DNA from: Erythrobacter litoralis HTCC2594
Lineage (GTDB): Bacteria > Pseudomonadota > Alphaproteobacteria > Sphingomonadales > Sphingomonadaceae
Length of the DNA: 64,000 nt
NCBI RefSeq assembly: GCF_000013005.1
Contig: NC_007722.1
Coordinates: 1,679,501 to 1,743,500 of the forward strand
Direction: 5' to 3'
Position numbers and translations under genes: made by a program. The notes below the pieces were generated by a model. It had not been told where the DNA came from and did not search any database. It saw only the letters and a list, made by a program, of their open reading frames with translations. Shown piece after piece: positions 26,780-35,079 of the stretch (position 1 is its first letter; each line of letters starts with the position of its first letter).

Positions 26780-28054
26780 ATGCTGTCGGCGCCCGAACGA
26801 TCACCCGATCCCCTGATGCCGACGCTGGCACTGGTGTGGCTCTTCCTCGCGCTGGCGCTATGGCAGATCCAGGTCCCCTCGATCGCCTATTTCGACGAAG
26901 TGCATTACCTGCCGGCGGCCCGATCGATGCTGGAGGGCGGTGTCTGGCTAAATTCCGAACACCCGCCGCTGGGCAAGATCATCCTCGCCATCGGGATCGC
27001 GCTGTTCGGCGACACGCCGCTTGGATGGCGCATCTTTCCGGCGCTGTTTTCAGGACTGGCCCTTTTCGCTTTTTCGCGTGCGTTGTGGGAGGCGAGCCGC
27101 AGCCGCTTCGCCACCCTCGCCTATACGTGGTTGCTGGGCACCGGCTTCTTCCTGCTGGTGCATGCGCGCATCGCCATGCTCGACGGGATCATGGTCGGCT
27201 TCTTCGCCGTCGCGCTGTGGCAATGCGCCCGCGCGGTGCGCGCGCCGGAAGAAGGCCGCAAGCGCCTCATTATCGCAGGCCTCGCATTGGGCGCGGCCAT
27301 GGCGACCAAGTGGAATGCCGCCCCGCTTGCCGTCGTGCCTGGGCTGACGTTCTTCGTCGTCCGGCTGATGGCGGGCAGGCGGCGCTTGCTTCTGAGCCGA
27401 CGCGGCGGGCCCGTGCCCGGCGTCAGCCTGCTAGAGGCCGCGCTCTGGCTCGGCCTGCTCCCGCTCGCCGTCTATGCCGCCAGCTTCGCGCCTCTGCTGT
27501 GGGCATCCGAAAACCCTTTCGGGGACCGGGGTCTCGTCGCGATCCAGGCGATGATGCTGGAGATGCAGCAGAGCGTGAAGGAGCCGCACAATTACCAGAG
27601 TACCTGGCACCAGTGGCTGCTCAACCTGCGCGGCATCTGGTACCTTTACGAGGAGGTCGACGGGGCACAGCGCGGCGTCTTGCTGATCGGCAATCCGCTG
27701 ACCATGCTGGTGGGCCTGGCGGCGGTACTGTGGACCGGCTGGGCCGCCGTTCGCCACAAGCGGATGGATGCGCTCGCGGTCTATCTGCTCTTTATACTGA
27801 GCCTCGGTTTCTGGATCTTCGCCGCCAAGCCGATCCAGTTCTACTATCACTATTTCCTGCCGAGCTGCTTCCTGCTCGCCGCCCTCGCCCTGGCGCTGGA
27901 CGAGCTGCGCGACAGGGGTTGGCCGAAAGTCAGTTATGGCGTGCTGGTCGCGAGCGCGGCGCTGTTCGCTTTCTTCTTTCCGATCCTGACCGCCATGCGG
28001 TTGAAGGCATCGGGCAGCTTTCTGACCTGGGCCTGGATCGACGGCTGGCGCTAG
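26780..28054 (+). CDS. PMT-family (GT39-like) phospholipid-dependent glycosyltransferase
   Basis: I chose the ATG at 26780 (MLSAPERSPDPLMPTLALVW), giving 424 residues; the ORF is open to 26669. It is a polytopic membrane protein with the PMT hallmark SIAYFDEVHYLPAA in the first loop (the acidic DE pair is catalytic in PMTs), and NSEHPPLGKIIL. It probably moves a sugar from a polyprenyl-phosphate donor to a protein or glycan in the periplasm. The convergent DPM1-like gene (4-nt overlap at the stops) could make that donor. Confidence 0.85.
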   Translation: MLSAPERSPDPLMPTLALVWLFLALALWQIQVPSIAYFDEVHYLPAARSMLEGGVWLNSEHPPLGKIILAIGIALFGDTPLGWRIFPALFSGLALFAFSRALWEASRSRFATLAYTWLLGTGFFLLVHARIAMLDGIMVGFFAVALWQCARAVRAPEEGRKRLIIAGLALGAAMATKWNAAPLAVVPGLTFFVVRLMAGRRRLLLSRRGGPVPGVSLLEAALWLGLLPLAVYAASFAPLLWASENPFGDRGLVAIQAMMLEMQQSVKEPHNYQSTWHQWLLNLRGIWYLYEEVDGAQRGVLLIGNPLTMLVGLAAVLWTGWAAVRHKRMDALAVYLLFILSLGFWIFAAKPIQFYYHYFLPSCFLLAALALALDELRDRGWPKVSYGVLVASAALFAFFFPILTAMRLKASGSFLTWAWIDGWR

Positions 28055-29139
28055 AAACGCCCCCAGACGAACCGGCTGGACAGCGCATAATTCCAGACTG
28101 CACCGATCACGATCCCCGCCAGCGCGGCGAGCGCCCAGAAGAGTCCATTAGCCTCGAGCCAGGAGGCCAGCGCGATATTGGCCAGCGCACCGACGGAGCA
28201 GGTCAGGCAGAAGCCGATCCAGCCCCTTAGCAGTTGCGCCGTGCCCTTCAGCCGCTGGTCGCGGTAGGTCAGCCAGTTGTTGAGCCAGAAATTGAAGGTC
28301 ATGGCGGTGAAGGTCGCCACCGCCTGCCCGAGCGCGAAGCCACTGCCGAGGAGCAGGAGCAGGAGCGCCAGTACGCCCATGTGGACGCCGACGCCGAGCG
28401 CGCCGACAGTACTGAAAAGCATGAAGCGCGTCGGGACGATCTGGCCGAGATAGCGCTCGTACAAACCGACTAGGAATTCGAAAGCGACCGCGCGGTCGAG
28501 CTTGCTTTTGCCAGCGCGCCGCTCGCCGAATTGCAGCGGCACTTCGGCGACGCGCAATGGCTCGGGCGCAACCGAGAGGATGTCGAGCAGGATCTTGAAG
28601 CCGATCCCGGCCAGTCTGGGCGCAAGGTCGCGCACGCGCTGGGTTTCCAGCAGGAAATAGCCGCTCATCGGATCGCTGAGCTCGGTCCGCGTGAGACGAC
28701 GGGCCAGCGCATTGGCTAGCCGCGAGCCTTTCTCGCGGCGCTCGCTGGAAAGTCCGGCCGCCGTGCCGCCCGCCAGAAATCGGCTCGCCACCACGACATC
28801 GGCGCTGCCGCTGCGCACGGTTTTAAACATATTGGGCAACAGCGCGGGATCGTGCTGGTGGTCGGCGTCCATCACAGCGATGTAAGGCGCGGCGGTGGCG
28901 CAGGCGCCTTCGATCACGGCGCTGGCGAGCCCTCGCCGCCCGATCCTCTGGATCACCCGCACGCGGCTGTCGGTGCGCGCCAGTTCGCGTGCCGCCTCGG
29001 CGGTGCCGTCCGCGCTGTTGTCGTCGACAAAGATCGCTTCCCACGCGATGTCGCCCAAGACGGCGTCGAGCCGATCGACCAGCGGCGCGATATTCTCGCG
29101 TTCGTCGAGCGTGGGCAGGATGATGGCGAGGTCGAGCAT
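28051..29139 (-). CDS. dolichol-phosphate mannose synthase-like glycosyltransferase fused to GtrA
   Basis: The 362-residue protein has an N-terminal GT2 domain (IILPTLDERENIAPLVDRLD, VDDNSADGTA, MDADHQHDP; residues about 1-225) of the polyprenyl-phosphate mannose synthase type. A C-terminal GtrA-like domain with four membrane helices follows from about residue 235 (FMLFSTVGALGVGVHMGVLA). It should charge a polyprenyl phosphate with a hexose and perhaps flip it, feeding the neighbouring PMT-type enzyme. It starts 12 nt after leuB. Confidence 0.88.
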   Translation of the reverse strand: MLDLAIILPTLDERENIAPLVDRLDAVLGDIAWEAIFVDDNSADGTAEAARELARTDSRVRVIQRIGRRGLASAVIEGACATAAPYIAVMDADHQHDPALLPNMFKTVRSGSADVVVASRFLAGGTAAGLSSERREKGSRLANALARRLTRTELSDPMSGYFLLETQRVRDLAPRLAGIGFKILLDILSVAPEPLRVAEVPLQFGERRAGKSKLDRAVAFEFLVGLYERYLGQIVPTRFMLFSTVGALGVGVHMGVLALLLLLLGSGFALGQAVATFTAMTFNFWLNNWLTYRDQRLKGTAQLLRGWIGFCLTCSVGALANIALASWLEANGLFWALAALAGIVIGAVWNYALSSRFVWGRF

Positions 29140-29151
29140 CGGCCCGGCGCC

Positions 29152-30210
29152 TTAAAGCTGTTCCAGCACCGCGTCAGCTATTTCCTCGGTCGAAGCGCTG
29201 CCACCGAGATCCGCGCCGAAAATGCCGTCGCGCACTGTCGCGCCGACTGCCGCTTCGATCCGCTCGGCCTCGGCTTCCCTGCCGAAGCTGTGCCGCAGCA
29301 TCATCGCCGCCGAGAGGATCGCGGCGAGTGGGTTGGCCTTGCCCTGCCCGGCAATATCGGGCGCGCTACCGTGGATCGGCTCGTAGAGGCCAAAAGTGCC
29401 GTGCGCGGTTTGCCGCTCACCCAGCGAAGCGCTGGGCAGCAGGCCGATCGAGCCGACGCACATGCTGGCCTGGTCCGACAGGATGTCGCCGAACAAATTG
29501 CCGGTGACGATGACGTCGAATTGGCCCGGCGCGCGCACCAATTGCATGGCGGCATTGTCGACATAAAGATGATCGAGCGCGACGTCGGGATAGTCGGTCG
29601 CCACTTCGATCATCACGTCGCGCCACAGCTGGCTCGTCTCGAGCACATTGGCCTTGTCGACGCTGGTCAGTTTCTTGCCGCGCCCTTGCGCCGCGCGGAA
29701 TGCGGTGTGGGCGATCCGGCGGACCTCGTCTTCGGCATAGGACATTATATCCCAGCCTTCGCGCCGCCCGTCTTCGGTCCGGCGCTGGCCCTTGTCGCCG
29801 AAATAGACATCGCCATTGAGCTCGCGCACGATCAGCAGGTCGATCTGGCGGGCGACTTCAGGGCGGAGCGCGGAATGCTCTTCCAGCCCCGGAAAGAGCG
29901 TCGCCGGGCGAAGGTTTGCAAAGAGGCCGAGTTCGGCCCGCAAGCCCAGCACCGCCTGTTCGGGGCGGAGCGCACGCTCCAGCCCATCGCACGAAGAATC
30001 GCCGACTGCGCCGAACAGCACCGCATCCGCCTCGCGCGCCATGTTGAGCGTCTCGTCGGGCAGCGGTTGGCCGTGCTTGCGGTAGGCGGCGGCACCGACA
30101 TCGCCTTCGAACAGCACCAGCCCAGGCAGGCCCAGCGCCTCCAGCACGCGCACCGCCTCGCGGGTCACTTCGGGGCCGATGCCATCGCCGGGAAAAACCG
30201 CTATTTTCAT
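29152..30210 (-). CDS. leuB: 3-isopropylmalate dehydrogenase
   Basis: The 352-residue protein starts [20 protein letters not shown] and contains [13 protein letters not shown] and [19 protein letters not shown], diagnostic of LeuB. It oxidatively decarboxylates 3-isopropylmalate to 2-oxoisocaproate with NAD in leucine biosynthesis. leuC and leuD are not adjacent. It lies 18 nt after recO. Confidence 0.95.
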   Translation of the reverse strand: MKIAVFPGDGIGPEVTREAVRVLEALGLPGLVLFEGDVGAAAYRKHGQPLPDETLNMAREADAVLFGAVGDSSCDGLERALRPEQAVLGLRAELGLFANLRPATLFPGLEEHSALRPEVARQIDLLIVRELNGDVYFGDKGQRRTEDGRREGWDIMSYAEDEVRRIAHTAFRAAQGRGKKLTSVDKANVLETSQLWRDVMIEVATDYPDVALDHLYVDNAAMQLVRAPGQFDVIVTGNLFGDILSDQASMCVGSIGLLPSASLGERQTAHGTFGLYEPIHGSAPDIAGQGKANPLAAILSAAMMLRHSFGREAEAERIEAAVGATVRDGIFGADLGGSASTEEIADAVLEQL

Positions 30211-30228
30211 GGAACTGCCGCCCTTCCT

Positions 30229-30831
30229 TCAGACCATCTTGCGCAGCCGTGCCAGCAATTGCTCGCGCGCCGCCAGCGTGTCGCCGCGCCGGTCGGCTAG
30301 CAAATAGCGCTGCAAGGGATCAGCCAGTTTTTCCATCGCCGACAATACTTCGGCTAGCTCGCTCGCCTCGGGCTTAACCCCGCCATAGCCGAGTTCGCGC
30401 AACAGCAGCGCTTCATAGGAGAGCAGCGCCGGCGCCCAGCCGCGCGCCGAGGGCGCCTGGCACACCGCATCAAGAAGCGCGACCAATGCGCTGTAAAGAT
30501 TGGGATATGCGTTGCGCTCGGGCAGCGCGGTGGCGGTCAGCGCGGTGGCCCACTGGATGGCGGCGGCGGGCAGAGGCTCGCTCAGCCAGGGCCCGCGGCT
30601 CTCGACCAGTTCCAGCTTGGCGAAGGGCAACTGGCTGTCGGACTTGGCGCGCAGTTCCAGCTCGACGAGATTGCCCGGGATCACCACCGGCCTGAGCTGC
30701 CTCCCGCGCCCACCGGCGACATAGCCCGCAACCATGCCGAATTCCTCGGTCAGCAGCCGGGCGATCACAGCCGTCTCCCCATGCGGGCGAGCGGCAAGCA
30801 AAATGGCGGGGGCGCGCAGGTTCAGGGCCAC
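30229..30831 (-). CDS. recO: DNA repair protein RecO
   Basis: The 200-residue protein starts with the RecO OB-fold (LRAPAILLAARPHGETAVIA, RLLTEEFGMVAGYVAGG), then the helical domain. It is shorter than the roughly 240-residue E. coli protein but of normal alphaproteobacterial type. RecO loads RecA onto SSB-coated DNA with RecR in the RecFOR pathway. The ORF precedes leuB on the same strand. Confidence 0.88.
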   Translation of the reverse strand: MALNLRAPAILLAARPHGETAVIARLLTEEFGMVAGYVAGGRGRQLRPVVIPGNLVELELRAKSDSQLPFAKLELVESRGPWLSEPLPAAAIQWATALTATALPERNAYPNLYSALVALLDAVCQAPSARGWAPALLSYEALLLRELGYGGVKPEASELAEVLSAMEKLADPLQRYLLADRRGDTLAAREQLLARLRKMV

Positions 30832-30849
30832 GCGAACAAACCCACTTGC

Positions 30850-30931
30850 GTCATCCCCGCGAAGGCGGGGATCCAGCTCGCTTTGTCCTCTGTCAGAAAG
30901 AAGCTGGACCCCGGATCAAGTCCGGGGTGAC
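30850..30931. repeat. paired intergenic palindromes (REPIN-like element)
   Basis: Between recO and ubiK, ATCCCCGC-GAAG-GCGGGGAT (30853-30872) and ACCCCGGA-TCAAG-TCCGGGGT (30908-30928) form a pair. The outer ends read GTC and GAC, and CCAGC/GCTGG lie on the inner sides. The whole unit can fold as two hairpins or one long one, as in REP doublets. The same two palindrome types recur inside and upstream of the str operon. Confidence 0.85.
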
Positions 30932-30934
30932 GAA

Positions 30935-31180
30935 TCATTTTTGCTTCGCCTCGAGCGCTTCGATGCGCTTCTTGAGCGCTTCGTTCTCGTCGCGGGCTTT
31001 GGCCGCCATCGCCTTGACCGTGTCGAATTCCTCGCGGCTGACGAAGTCGATCCCGCCCATCGCTTCGCGCACCCGCTCACGCGCGCTCTCGCGCGCTTCG
31101 CGGCCCATGCCGGCGAAGGTACCCGCGGCTCCGTTGATGAGCTTGACGAAATCGGCGATGGCTGGGTTCTTGCTTTGCAT
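30935..31180 (-). CDS. ubiK: UbiK/BMFP-domain accessory factor
   Basis: The 81-residue protein has an amphipathic N-terminal part and a C-terminal coiled coil with SREEFDTVKAMAAKARDENE, then ALKKRIEALEAKQK, the BMFP/YqiC signature. In E. coli UbiK supports aerobic ubiquinone synthesis with UbiJ. Identification is by this motif and length. Confidence 0.85.
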   Translation of the reverse strand: MQSKNPAIADFVKLINGAAGTFAGMGREARESARERVREAMGGIDFVSREEFDTVKAMAAKARDENEALKKRIEALEAKQK

Positions 31181-31222
31181 GGGTGGTTATTTGGTCGCTC
31201 GGCCCTGCAAACGCAAGCGCGC

Positions 31223-31786
31223 CTATTCCCCGAACTCGATCACCTGCGCCGCGCCATCGTCCCTGCTGATGCCGCTGGCTTCGGGATTGAGCTGCAGGAA
31301 TTGGTAATTGAGCACGGTCGCGAACAGCACCCACGCCAGATAGGGCAGCAGCAGCACCGCCGCGAGCTTGCGGACCTTCCAGAACAGCACGATCGTTACC
31401 AGCAAGGCCACATCGAGCGCGATGATCGTTGCAAGGCCATAGTCGATCCGCTGCAACCCGAAATACACCGGGGTCCAGGCGAGATTGAGTACGAACTGCA
31501 CCGCGAAGGCAACGATCGCCGCCGTCCGGCCCCGCGCGCCCCAGGCCGACAAGACCAGCGCGAGCGCGAGCCCCATGAGCAAATACAGGATCGGCCACAC
31601 AATCCCGAACAGGTAGGCTGGCGGATTGATCGCGGGCTTTTCGAGCGCGGCATACCACGGATTGCCGGGGCCGCCGGGGGTGAACTGCTGGGTCAGGAAG
31701 GCGAGCAGGAACACGGCGGGCACGGCGAACAGCGCCCAGCGAATGAAGCTCGCGCGCAATTGCGCCTTTGAAGCCAGCGTGCTCAT
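31223..31786 (-). CDS. tspO: TspO/MBR-family tryptophan-rich sensory protein
   Basis: I chose the ATG at 31786 (MSTLASKAQLRASFIRWALF), giving 187 residues. It has five membrane segments and the TspO features NPWYAALEKPAINPPAYLFG, IVWPILYLLMG and LNLAWTPVYFG. TspO proteins bind tetrapyrroles and, in Rhodobacter, repress pigment genes in oxygen. Whether this organism makes bacteriochlorophyll cannot be judged here. Confidence 0.92.
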   Translation of the reverse strand: MSTLASKAQLRASFIRWALFAVPAVFLLAFLTQQFTPGGPGNPWYAALEKPAINPPAYLFGIVWPILYLLMGLALALVLSAWGARGRTAAIVAFAVQFVLNLAWTPVYFGLQRIDYGLATIIALDVALLVTIVLFWKVRKLAAVLLLPYLAWVLFATVLNYQFLQLNPEASGISRDDGAAQVIEFGE

Positions 31787-31920
31787 CAGCCCTCTCGATT
31801 GCCGAATCTCGTGCGACCGTCGCGCCGCTGTTTGCCTAGGTGCGCGGGGCATAGCAAGCAGCGCTGCGCCATATCCCGCGCCAAACGCACAGCCTGTCCC
31901 TTATCGAGCCGCCCGCCGCG

Positions 31921-32664
31921 CTATTCGCCCATGCGCCGGGCGGCGATCAGGAACTCGACATTGCCTTCCGGCCCGGTGATCGGACTTTCGACGATGCCTT
32001 TCACGTGCCAGCTCTCTCCTTCGAGCCAGCCGCGCACGTCGTCGCAAACCCGGGCATGCAGCGACGGGTCGCGCACCACGCCGCCCTTGCCCACTTCATC
32101 GCGCCCGACCTCGAACTGCGGCTTTATCAGCGCGACCAGCTGGCATTGGGTCTCGGCCAGCGCGAGCGGTACTTCGAGCACTTTGGCAAGGCCGATGAAG
32201 CTCGCATCGCACACGACCCAGCTATAGGGCTGCGGGATCATCTCGCGCGTGAGGATGCGTGCGCTGGTTTGCTCCATGACGCTCACGCGCTCGTCCTGCC
32301 GCAGCTTCCACGCCAGCTGGTTGGTCCCGCTGTCGACCGCGATCACATGCGCGGCGCCGTTCTTGAGCAACACATCGGTGAAACCGCCGGTCGAGCTGCC
32401 GACATCCATCGCCGTGACGCCCGCAGGATCGAGCTCGAAGTGCTCCAGCGCGTGCGCCAGCTTGAGCCCGCCGCGACTGACCCATGGATGGTCGCGCCCG
32501 CGCACTTCGACCGGCGCGTCCTCTGGCAGTTGCTGGCCCGGCTTCGCGATCTTCGTCTCGCCGGAGAACACGATCCCCGCCATCACCAGCGCCTGCGCGC
32601 GGGTGCGGCTTTCGGCGAGCCCGCGGGCCACCAGCAATTGGTCGATACGCTGTTTGTTCGGCAT
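31921..32664 (-). CDS. tlyA: TlyA-family rRNA cytidine-2'-O-methyltransferase
   Basis: I chose the ATG at 32664 (MPNKQRIDQLLVARGLAESR), giving 247 residues. An S4 RNA-binding domain spans about residues 1-60 and an FtsJ-like methyltransferase follows, with VTAMDVGSSTGGFTDVLLKN and DASFIGLAKVLEVPLALAE. TlyA 2'-O-methylates rRNA in mycobacteria; alphaproteobacterial homologues are often labelled hemolysin. It is divergent from a lipoprotein-like gene. Confidence 0.9.
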   Translation of the reverse strand: MPNKQRIDQLLVARGLAESRTRAQALVMAGIVFSGETKIAKPGQQLPEDAPVEVRGRDHPWVSRGGLKLAHALEHFELDPAGVTAMDVGSSTGGFTDVLLKNGAAHVIAVDSGTNQLAWKLRQDERVSVMEQTSARILTREMIPQPYSWVVCDASFIGLAKVLEVPLALAETQCQLVALIKPQFEVGRDEVGKGGVVRDPSLHARVCDDVRGWLEGESWHVKGIVESPITGPEGNVEFLIAARRMGE

Positions 32665-32728
32665 GGGGCGAGACGGGCTCGTGCGATTTTCCTTGGACCC
32701 ATCGGCGGTTAGCGCGCATTGGTGAAGC

Positions 32729-33283
32729 ATGCAAAGCCGACTGACTCATATGATCCGCTATCCCGTTCTTGCCGGCGCGCTGGCCCTCGCCTGCTGCGCC
32801 CCGCCGCCTCCGCCGCCCGCGCCCGTGCCGCCGGCGGTGCAACGGCCTGCGCCGACGCCCACGCCGCCAGTCGTGCAGGCGCCCGTTTACGACAATTGGC
32901 TCGACGCCCCGCAGACCGAGGGGACGTGGACCTATCGCGAGCGGCCCGACGGCGGCTTTGCGACCTTCGGCCCGGTCGGCGACCCGGCTCTGTTCGGTAT
33001 CGAATGCAGCCGCTCCGCGCGCAGCATCCGGCTGGTGCGCACCGCGCGCGCGACCGGGGACGCGCCGATGCGCATCCGCACGGAGACGACCGAACGTATG
33101 CTGAGCGCGCGCCCCAACCCGTCGGGCACGCCGACCATCGTCGCCAGCGTGCCTGCGAACGATCCGCTGCTCGATGCCATCGCCCTGACGCGCGGCCGCT
33201 TCGCCGTCGAAGCAGCCGGCACGACGACGCTCTACCTCCCCGCCTGGGCCGAGGTCACGCGTGCGATCGAGGATTGTAGGTGA
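32729..33283 (+). CDS. putative lipoprotein, hypothetical
   Basis: The 184-residue protein has a hydrophobic N-terminus ending in ALALACCAPP, a lipobox-like site that departs from consensus, then a Pro-rich linker (PPPPPPAPVPPAVQRPAPTP) and a globular domain with FATFGPVGDPALFGIECSR. An alternative ATG lies at 32750. I recognise no family. It probably sits in the cell envelope. Confidence 0.6.
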   Translation: MQSRLTHMIRYPVLAGALALACCAPPPPPPAPVPPAVQRPAPTPTPPVVQAPVYDNWLDAPQTEGTWTYRERPDGGFATFGPVGDPALFGIECSRSARSIRLVRTARATGDAPMRIRTETTERMLSARPNPSGTPTIVASVPANDPLLDAIALTRGRFAVEAAGTTTLYLPAWAEVTRAIEDCR

Positions 33284-33450
33284 GATTTCCGAGTGCGGAC
33301 ACGCTTTCGGAAAGCAAACATACTGACGTGGGAAAACTTTATTTCAAGTCTTGTTTTCGTGTCCGCAACGACTCAGATTGGTCCATGAGTTCCACGGCGC
33401 ACGCGGTACTCGGCCCCCGGTGAAACGGTGTGGGTCTTGCTTCATAGCTT

Positions 33451-33466
33451 GAAAGGAGGTGATCCG
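33451..33466 (+). promoter_or_regulatory. extended Shine-Dalgarno, complement of the 16S 3' end
   Basis: GAAAGGAGGTGATCCG directly precedes the ATG at 33467. It copies, over about 14 nt, the complement of the 16S rRNA 3' tail (GGATCACCTCCTTTC in these bacteria), much longer than a normal ribosome binding site. It could hold the 30S subunit unusually tightly. Confidence 0.75.
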
Positions 33467-33523
33467 ATGTCTCATGGTTCAGTTGCGAGGTCGGTGAAAT
33501 TCCGCACGGAGCATATTCGGTAA
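33467..33523 (+). CDS. 18-residue micro-ORF
   Basis: ATG to TAA encodes MSHGSVARSVKFRTEHIR, a basic 18-residue peptide. The support is the near-perfect extended Shine-Dalgarno directly before the ATG and the terminator 59 nt after the stop. It has no Ile/Leu/Val run, so it does not look like an attenuation leader for the downstream ilvE. It may be a leader or regulatory peptide, or the ORF may be incidental to a small RNA that binds the ribosome. Confidence 0.5.
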   Translation: MSHGSVARSVKFRTEHIR

Positions 33524-33581
33524 CATTTCCTTGGCCGAGTAAGGCTTTGTGAGCGGCATTTCCGGCCGCTGACCATGTTAG

Positions 33582-33614
33582 GGGCGATCCACCGACGGGC
33601 TGGATCGCCCTTTT
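33582..33614 (+). terminator. Rho-independent terminator of the short transcript
   Basis: GGGCGATCCA (33582-33591) pairs perfectly with TGGATCGCCC (33601-33610) around a 9-nt loop and is followed by TTTT. A second hairpin, AGCGGC/GCCGCT, lies just upstream at 33552-33570. It ends the micro-ORF transcript well before ilvE. Confidence 0.88.
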
Positions 33615-33634
33615 CATTTGAACCTTTGTTTCAT

Positions 33635-33654
33635 GCAGCCACATCCGTGGCTGC
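33635..33654. repeat. palindrome GCAGCCAC-ATCC-GTGGCTGC, copy 2
   Basis: This perfect 8-bp stem is the reverse-complement copy of the palindrome at 16199-16220. The identity extends to about 24 nt, and the flanks keep weaker similarity for a further 50 nt or so, so the repeat unit is probably longer and diverged. Confidence 0.8.
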
Positions 33655-33994
33655 GTCCTCGAGGCTATTCCTTCGCTGCGCTGCGGGCCCCTACGGACGG
33701 GCGGTCGCCCTTGCGGCCCCTCCGCCGGGGCCGTGCTCCGCGACCAAGCCAAAAGCGCAATTAGAACCTAGGTCACTACCGTGTGGCGGAGCACGGGCCG
33801 CGACCAGCGGCCCGCAAGCGCGACTGCGCGCCCGGAGGGGTGGCCCCGCAGGGGTCGGGCCCCCGGAGGATAGCCAAGTGCGCGGATGCGCACGCCGGCG
33901 CTTGAGGCCCAACAAAAGACTCCTCGCCCAAATCCTCCCGCTCCCCAACCAACACCCTTGTCCAATCACCCGCCGGACATTATCCGCGCACACC

Positions 33995-35074
33995 ATGCAA
34001 TTCACAAGCGTTCCCCACCCTGCCCCGACGCACGAAAACGTCCGCAAGGCGGCGATTGCCGATCCCGGTTTCGGCACGGTGTTCACCGATCACATGGTCA
34101 CTGTCGACTATGACGAAGCGAAGGGCGGCTGGCACTCTGCACAGATCGGCCCGCGCGAAGCCATCGCGCTCGATCCGGCGGCAAGCGTGCTGCACTATGC
34201 GCAGGAAATCTTCGAAGGGATGAAGGCGTACCAGCACCCGGACGGCGGCCTGGCGCTTTTCCGGCCGGAGGAAAACGCGCGCCGCTTCAACGCCAGCGCG
34301 CGCCGCATGGCGATGCCGGAGATTCCGGAAAAGCTGTTCCTCGATGCGGTGAAGCTGGCGGTCGAGACCGATGCCGATTGGATGCCGCCGGTCGAAGGCG
34401 GCACGCTTTATATCCGGCCTTTCATGTTTGCTTCGGAAGCATTCCTCGGCGTGCGGCCGGCCAAGCAGTACAAGTTCGTCGTGATCCTCGTCTCCTCGGG
34501 CAATTACTTCAAGAACGGTGTGAACCCGGTGCATATCTGGGTCGCCCAGGATTATGTCCGCGCCGCCCCCGGCGGCACCGGCGCGGCCAAGACGGGCGGC
34601 AATTACGCCGCATCGCTCGTCCCCCAGGCCGAGGCGATCGCACAGGGCTGCGACCAGGTCGTCTTCCTCGACGCGATCGAGCACAAATGGGTCGAGGAAC
34701 TGGGCGGCATGAACCTGTTCTTCGTGCGGCAGGACGGCAGCGTCATTACCCCGCCGCTGACCGGTACGATCCTGCCCGGCATCACCCGCGACAGCCTGAT
34801 CGCTATGCTGCGCGAAGAGGGGCTGGAGGTGCGCGAGGAGCCCTATTCGATCCAGCAATGGCGCGAAGAGGCCGAGAACGGCATGCTGCTGGAAACGCTC
34901 GCCTGTGGCACGGCAGCCGTGGTCACGCCGGTGGGCAAGGTGTCCTCCCCTGATGGTTCGTTCGAAATCGGCACCGGCGGCATCGGCCAAATGGCGCAGA
35001 AGATGCGCGAGCGGCTGGTCGGCATCCAGACCGGCGAAGTAGCCGACACGCACGGCTGGGTAGTGAAGGTCTGA
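33995..35074 (+). CDS. ilvE: branched-chain amino acid aminotransferase
   Basis: I chose the ATG at 33995 ([20 protein letters not shown]), giving 359 residues; the open frame upstream is non-coding repeat sequence. It is a class IV PLP aminotransferase of the long BCAT type, with the PLP lysine in [14 protein letters not shown] and [11 protein letters not shown]. It transfers amino groups between glutamate and the 2-oxo acids of Ile, Leu and Val. trhO follows 5 nt later. Confidence 0.93.
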   Translation: MQFTSVPHPAPTHENVRKAAIADPGFGTVFTDHMVTVDYDEAKGGWHSAQIGPREAIALDPAASVLHYAQEIFEGMKAYQHPDGGLALFRPEENARRFNASARRMAMPEIPEKLFLDAVKLAVETDADWMPPVEGGTLYIRPFMFASEAFLGVRPAKQYKFVVILVSSGNYFKNGVNPVHIWVAQDYVRAAPGGTGAAKTGGNYAASLVPQAEAIAQGCDQVVFLDAIEHKWVEELGGMNLFFVRQDGSVITPPLTGTILPGITRDSLIAMLREEGLEVREEPYSIQQWREEAENGMLLETLACGTAAVVTPVGKVSSPDGSFEIGTGGIGQMAQKMRERLVGIQTGEVADTHGWVVKV

Positions 35075-35079
35075 TCTTC

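Larger units (their letters stand above)
33284..33994. other. 711-nt gene-poor region: structured short transcript, then decayed repeats
   Basis: The first part (33294-33614) looks like an independent short transcription unit. TGCGGACACG (33294-33303) can pair with CGTGTCCGCA (33358-33367), with an internal GCTTTCGGAAAGC hairpin. An 18-codon ORF and a terminator follow; both are listed separately. The second part (33634-33960) is G+C-rich and holds the palindrome shared with 16.2 kb and an inverted repeat CCGTGCTCCGC/GCGGAGCACGG (33731-33741, 33786-33796), but no credible gene. Confidence 0.65.

Noticed and set aside
26740..28230. 496-codon plus-strand ORF overlapping the PMT-type gene
   Set aside because: It is an alternative frame of a protein with clear membrane helices and the FDEVHY motif.
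28852..30300. 482-codon plus-strand ORF opposite leuB and the GT2-GtrA gene
   Set aside because: It is the reverse frame of two clearly identified genes.
33467..33523. Attenuation leader peptide for ilvE
   Set aside because: The peptide has no run of Ile, Leu or Val codons, and the terminator lies about 380 nt before ilvE.
33575..33994. 140-codon N-terminal extension of ilvE
   Set aside because: It reads through a terminator and repeats and has no BCAT similarity; the ATG at 33995 gives the normal length.
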